Positions 5,664-8,909 of a stretch of 8,909 nucleotides of DNA are shown in pieces. Positions within the stretch are counted from its first letter, which is position 1. Every line of letters starts with the position of its first letter. The notes beneath the pieces are model-generated. The model was not told the origin of the DNA, did not search any database, and saw only the letters and a list, made by a program, of their open reading frames with translations. This DNA is from an uncultured Ruminococcus sp. (GTDB lineage Bacteria > Bacillota > Clostridia > Oscillospirales > Acutalibacteraceae), in NCBI GenBank assembly GCA_902767285.1, contig CACXHC010000055.1, positions 1 through 8,909 of the forward strand, in the 5' to 3' direction. The translations under genes and the position numbers were made by a program.

Positions 5664-6488
5664 ATGATAACGTTCACAAATGTTTCAAAAGTTTACCCCA
5701 ACGGCACAAAGGCACTCAATGATGTTAATATCAACATCGAAAAAGGTGAGTTTGTATTTATAGTAGGTGCATCGGGAGCAGGCAAAAGCACTTTCCTTAA
5801 ATTGATAATGAAAGAGGAAGAGCCGTCATCGGGATTTATTACTGTTAACGAAACTAACATTACAAAAATGAAACGCCGTAAAGTGCCGTATCTGAGAAGA
5901 ACAATGGGTATAGTTTTTCAGGATTTCAGACTCATCGACAAAATGAGCGTTTTCGATAACGTTGCCTTCGCTATGAGAGTTATCGGAGCAAAGCCGAAAG
6001 CCGTAAAAAAGAGAGTCAACTATATTTTGGGACTCGTTGGTCTGAAAGAAAAAGCACATTGTCGCCCCGCCGAACTCTCGGGCGGTGAACAGCAGAGAGT
6101 CAGTCTTGCCCGTGCGTTGGTGAATAATCCGTCCATAATCATCGCAGACGAACCAACAGGAAACATCGACCCCGAAATGTCGTTTGAGATAATCGAACTT
6201 CTCAACGAGATAAATAAACAGGGTACAACCATAATCGTTGTTACTCATGAACATGACCTTGTACAAAAATTTAAAAATCGTGTTATCGAAATACAGGGCG
6301 GAGAGGTGATCTCTGACAGCGGAACTGTTGAAGAAAAAGCCGAAGTGCCAATCGAAATATCAGAAAAAGAGCTTTTGGAAATGCACTCCGATGATGAAAA
6401 CATCACCGATTATGACGAGAACGAAATTCCGTCAAGCCGAAAAATCGTCACCGAAGTTTTTGTTGATGGGGAGGCTGGCGAAGAATGA
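5664..6488 (+). CDS. ftsE: cell-division ABC transporter ATPase FtsE
   Basis: FtsE is the cytoplasmic ATPase of the FtsEX complex, which uses ATP hydrolysis to activate cell-wall hydrolases across the membrane. From the ATG at 5664 it has 274 residues. Visible elements are Walker A GASGAGKST (35-43), the Q-loop VFQD with Gln86, signature LSGGEQQR (138-145), Walker B IIIADEP (158-164), GNID after it, and switch His194. The start MITFTNVSKVYPNGTKAL matches the family; an in-frame GTG at 5652 would lie 1 nt after GAGGTG and is less likely, although the ATG's spacing of 13 nt is long. The protein is about 45 residues longer than usual FtsE because of an acidic C-terminal tail (about 225-274). The stop overlaps the ftsX start in ATGA. 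Confidence 0.95.
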   Translation: MITFTNVSKVYPNGTKALNDVNINIEKGEFVFIVGASGAGKSTFLKLIMKEEEPSSGFITVNETNITKMKRRKVPYLRRTMGIVFQDFRLIDKMSVFDNVAFAMRVIGAKPKAVKKRVNYILGLVGLKEKAHCRPAELSGGEQQRVSLARALVNNPSIIIADEPTGNIDPEMSFEIIELLNEINKQGTTIIVVTHEHDLVQKFKNRVIEIQGGEVISDSGTVEEKAEVPIEISEKELLEMHSDDENITDYDENEIPSSRKIVTEVFVDGEAGEE

Positions 6489-7384
6489 TAGGATTAGGAT
6501 ATTTAACAAAAGAAGGCATAAAAAGCGTTTGGAATAACAGAATGATGTCGGCGGCATCAATAGGCGTTTTGGTGTCGTGTCTGCTGATAACCGGAGTAGC
6601 GGTTTTGCTCTCGCTGAACGTTGCACGAATAGTCGATACAGTCGGCAAGGATAACCAAATCACAGTATTTTTGAAAGAGAATATAGACGATGTTACCGCA
6701 ATTCAAAAAATCGGCCCCGAAATACGAAAACTCGATAACATAGCATCATGTGAGTTTTACTCAAAGAGCGAAGCAATCGTAAAATGGGAGTCGGAACTCG
6801 GTTCGCTGTTCGGCGAACTTCAGGGAGAAGAAAACCCCCTTCCGAATGCGTTTCATGTTGCAATGGTGGATTTGTCGCAGTACGATGACACCGTAGAAAA
6901 TATAAAAAATGTCGAAGGCGTGGACATCATCAGCGACAGAAGCGACGTAGCCAAAAGGCTCACCGAGTTAAATATACTCGTCACAAAGGTGGGAGCGTGG
7001 CTTGTGACAGCGTTGGGAATAATTTCGCTGTTCATAATCAGCAACTCCGTAAGAATGACGATGTACTCCCGAAGATTTGAGATAAGCATAATGAAATCGG
7101 TAGGAGCAACAAATCACTTTGTAAGAACTCCGTTTGTTATAGAAGGCATCGTGCTGGGGCTTATCTCGGGAGGCATAGCCTCGGTAATAATCGCATTTTT
7201 GTACGAAGCCATGGTTTCGGCGGTAAAATATATTGTTCCCATAAAAGAAATTCCGTACTCGGAGTTAGCTTTTCAGATGTCGGCAACGTTCATCATATTT
7301 GGCATGATAATCGGTGCGATAGGTGCGTTAATATCTATCGGCAGGTATCTGAATATGGAGGGAGGGGAAATTCTTGGCTGGTAA
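6485..7384 (+). CDS. ftsX: cell-division permease-like protein FtsX
   Basis: FtsX is the membrane partner of FtsE and passes the ATPase cycle to an extracellular hydrolase through its large outer domain. The 299 residues show the family layout: a short cytoplasmic start (GYLTKEGIKSVWNNRMMSAA), TM1 at about 24-46, an extracellular domain of about 120 residues, then TM2 (170-190), TM3 (218-240) and TM4 (266-286). The cytoplasmic segment after TM2, with RRFEISIMKSVGATN at 196-210, is the conserved FtsE-contact region. The ATG overlaps the ftsE stop by 4 nt, and GGGGAGG (6468-6474) inside ftsE serves as its ribosome binding site. Its own end overlaps the next gene by 11 nt. FtsE, FtsX and the hydrolase are thus probably made in step. 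Confidence 0.96.
   Translation: MIGLGYLTKEGIKSVWNNRMMSAASIGVLVSCLLITGVAVLLSLNVARIVDTVGKDNQITVFLKENIDDVTAIQKIGPEIRKLDNIASCEFYSKSEAIVKWESELGSLFGELQGEENPLPNAFHVAMVDLSQYDDTVENIKNVEGVDIISDRSDVAKRLTELNILVTKVGAWLVTALGIISLFIISNSVRMTMYSRRFEISIMKSVGATNHFVRTPFVIEGIVLGLISGGIASVIIAFLYEAMVSAVKYIVPIKEIPYSELAFQMSATFIIFGMIIGAIGALISIGRYLNMEGGEILGW
7357..7376 (+). promoter_or_regulatory. strong Shine-Dalgarno before a TTG start
   Basis: GGAGGGAGGGG (7357-7367) lies 6 nt before TTG at 7374, inside the end of ftsX. No in-frame ATG occurs until about residue 126, which is well inside the coiled coil and would remove the signal peptide. TTG is therefore the credible start. The extended Shine-Dalgarno may compensate for the weak codon. 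Confidence 0.85.
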
Positions 7385-8873
7385 ACTTTATTTAAAGATA
7401 ATAGCAGGAATTACCACTCTTGCACTCATAGGAGGGGTTACGGCGGTAATATCATCATCGGCGGATACTCTTTCGGATTATCAAAAAAGGCAACAGGAGC
7501 TTGACGAACAAGCCGCCGAGTATCAGGCACAAATCGACAGCACCGCCAGCGATATTGCAAAAAGAGAAAAATATAAGGAAGCTTTACTCAAAAAAATCAC
7601 GGTTTTGAATGAGCAAATTTCAAACAGCCGTTCCGAAATAGAAAATCTCGATATTGAGATAACAGGTTTGCAGAATGACATTGACGAATCACGCTCTAAA
7701 ATTTCGAACAGAGTAGACAAACTGAAACAGCGTCTGAAAGTTCTGTATATGTCGGGCGATACGACCTCGCTTGAAATAATTCTGGGAGCGAAAGATTTTT
7801 CGGATTTTCTCGATAAGCTTGAAATAATAACGTATATTTCGAAATCGGACGAAGCACTCATCAGCAGTCTGCAAGACGACATAGACGTAATAAACGTCAA
7901 GAAGAACGCACTCGCCGACAAGAAAACCGCCCTCGACAACGAGCAGAAACTTCTTTCACAGCGACAAGAGGAAGTTCAGAATTTAATCAACGAAAACGAA
8001 AAAATTCTCAATAATCTCTACACCGAAAATTCGGGAGCGAAAGACCATCTGGACGAAACCAACGCCGAACGAAAGGTTGTAGAAGATAAAATCAAGGCAT
8101 ATTTTAAGGATAAGGCGGCACAAGAGGCGACAGCTAAAAAGGCAGCCGAAGCAAAAAAGAAGCTCGAAGAGGAGCAGAAATCCGCAAGCTCGAAAGCAGC
8201 GACTTCATCAAAAACAGCAACGTCATCAAAAACGGTGACATCATCAAAAGCAACAACGACATCATCGAAATATGAAGTCTCCTCAGCGGTAACATCGAGC
8301 GAAGTCGAAGAGGACAGCGATTATTACGAAGAACCCGACACCAACGATACAGACTATACAGACGATGACTACGAGGAGAGCAGTCAGATAACAACATCAA
8401 AGTCCGAACCCGAACCCGAACCCGAACCCGAACCATCAGAAACTGACGGCTATGTATGGCCCGTACCGGGGCATTATATACTTTCGTCAGAGTGGAACGA
8501 GGACAGAACAACGTACAATCACGGAGCAATTGACATTTCGGACGGCTCAATAATGAATGCGGTAATAGTGGCGGCAGAATCGGGAGTCGTAGTACTTTCG
8601 AACGACGTATGCGACCACAATTATCCAAAAGAAGGAAGCTGCGGTTGCGGCGGCGGATACGGAAAATATCTCATGATAGACCACGGCAACGGCAAAGCGA
8701 CTCTGTATGCCCACATGACAGATCTCACAGTGTCCGAAGGCGATTACGTCCAGAAAGGACAGCTCATCGGATATGTCGGAACAACAGGTTGGTCAACAGG
8801 CCCGCACCTTCATTTCGAAACTCGCCTCTACGGCGAAAAATACAACCCTATGACCGAATATCCAAATTTGTAA
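7374..8873 (+). CDS. secreted coiled-coil M23 peptidoglycan endopeptidase, FtsEX partner
   Basis: The 499-residue exported protein starts at TTG. Residues 1-30 form a signal peptide with a likely cut after SSSA. Residues about 31-245 are long coiled coils, including a PcsB-like hairpin region at 116-166 (LYMSGDTTSLEIILGAKDFS) that in relatives docks on FtsX. A low-complexity linker follows (about 246-355): Lys/Ala-rich, then TSSK repeats, an acidic stretch and an EP repeat. The M23/LytM domain fills 360-499. His383 and Asp387 (HGAID), His447 (YAHM) and His478/His480 (PHLHFE) are all present, so zinc binding and endopeptidase activity are expected, unlike catalytically dead EnvC. Cys413, Cys423 and Cys425 form a cluster in a loop before the third strand. 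The gene overlaps ftsX by 11 nt, which places the protein in the FtsEX pathway. The exact peptide bond cut is unknown. Confidence 0.92.
   Translation: MAGKLYLKIIAGITTLALIGGVTAVISSSADTLSDYQKRQQELDEQAAEYQAQIDSTASDIAKREKYKEALLKKITVLNEQISNSRSEIENLDIEITGLQNDIDESRSKISNRVDKLKQRLKVLYMSGDTTSLEIILGAKDFSDFLDKLEIITYISKSDEALISSLQDDIDVINVKKNALADKKTALDNEQKLLSQRQEEVQNLINENEKILNNLYTENSGAKDHLDETNAERKVVEDKIKAYFKDKAAQEATAKKAAEAKKKLEEEQKSASSKAATSSKTATSSKTVTSSKATTTSSKYEVSSAVTSSEVEEDSDYYEEPDTNDTDYTDDDYEESSQITTSKSEPEPEPEPEPSETDGYVWPVPGHYILSSEWNEDRTTYNHGAIDISDGSIMNAVIVAAESGVVVLSNDVCDHNYPKEGSCGCGGGYGKYLMIDHGNGKATLYAHMTDLTVSEGDYVQKGQLIGYVGTTGWSTGPHLHFETRLYGEKYNPMTEYPNL
8202..8270 (+). repeat. TSSK-coding direct repeats in the linker
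   Basis: Four TSSK units at residues 277-280, 283-286, 289-292 and 296-299 come from DNA repeats with periods of 18, 18 and 21 bp around TCATCAAAA. They form part of the flexible linker between the coiled coil and the M23 domain. The Ser/Thr density suggests an extended, possibly modified tether. Confidence 0.75.
8406..8435 (+). repeat. GAACCC hexamer repeat coding for (EP)5
   Basis: Four GAACCC units plus GAACCA (8406-8435) encode five Glu-Pro pairs, giving a stiff extended spacer just before the M23 domain. The exact hexamer repeat can gain or lose units in frame, so linker length may vary between strains. Confidence 0.85.
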
Positions 8874-8890
8874 TTTCCCGCTTTATTGTT

Positions 8891-8909
8891 GGGGGGCTGC
8901 TCGCCCCCA
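8891..8909 (+). terminator. GC hairpin after the hydrolase gene, cut by the window end
   Basis: GGGGGGCTGCTCGCCCCCA begins 17 nt after the stop codon. It forms the same GGGGGC/GCCCCC stem (8892-8897 with 8903-8908) as the two hairpins after proS. The only change is in the loop, TGCTC instead of TACTC. It has the same orientation relative to its gene, which supports a terminator role. The following T-run, if any, lies outside the window. Confidence 0.65.

Noticed and set aside
8134..8628. 164-codon minus-strand frame with a VRVRVR run
   Set aside because: It is antisense to the hydrolase gene; the VR run is simply the GAACCC repeat read on the other strand.

Overview
The window looks like a chromosomal housekeeping segment of a Gram-positive, low-to-mid GC Firmicute. 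Clostridia are most likely, perhaps of the Ruminococcaceae/Oscillospirales type. This is inferred from strong GGAGG-type ribosome binding sites, an ftsE-ftsX-M23 hydrolase cluster with a PcsB-like coiled coil, a bacterial-type ProRS with an inserted editing domain, and tightly packed operons. No phage, transposase, CRISPR, tRNA or rRNA is visible. Two divergent transcription units are separated by a repeat-rich, non-coding AT-rich gap of about 530 bp.

Left unit (minus strand, 3949 down to 62): a consensus sigma-A-type promoter drives three genes. The first is an unusual 450-residue protein that I read as a catalytically degenerate paralogue of glutamate 5-kinase carrying a C-terminal PUA domain. 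Next comes a short glutamate 5-kinase (ProB, 265 residues) with its active site intact but no PUA domain, and then prolyl-tRNA synthetase (ProS). The unit joins the first step of proline synthesis to prolyl-tRNA charging. The two ProB-like genes look like a kinase split into a catalytic half and a pseudokinase/PUA half. This is the most interesting finding in the window.

Central gap (about 3950-4480): it holds the pro promoter, a polypyrimidine repeat array that gives A-tracts upstream of that promoter, a perfect 16-bp terminator-like hairpin, a 17-bp near-continuous palindrome that runs into a 27-bp direct repeat, and a probable promoter for the rightward gene.

Right unit (plus strand, 4481 to 8873): a CdaR/PucR-type transcriptional regulator with its own terminator-like hairpin comes first. 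It is followed by ftsE, ftsX and a secreted coiled-coil M23 peptidase, with overlapping reading frames. FtsEX is the ATP-driven membrane complex that switches on cell-wall hydrolases at division or during growth. Here the partner hydrolase is encoded next to it and keeps all its zinc and catalytic residues, so it should cut peptidoglycan itself rather than act as an EnvC-like activator.

Both window ends carry the same G/C-rich hairpin (stem GGGGGC/GCCCCC). In each case it lies just after the last gene and in the same orientation relative to transcription, which points to a repeated terminator family. Its presence at both edges may also explain why the sequence starts and stops there.
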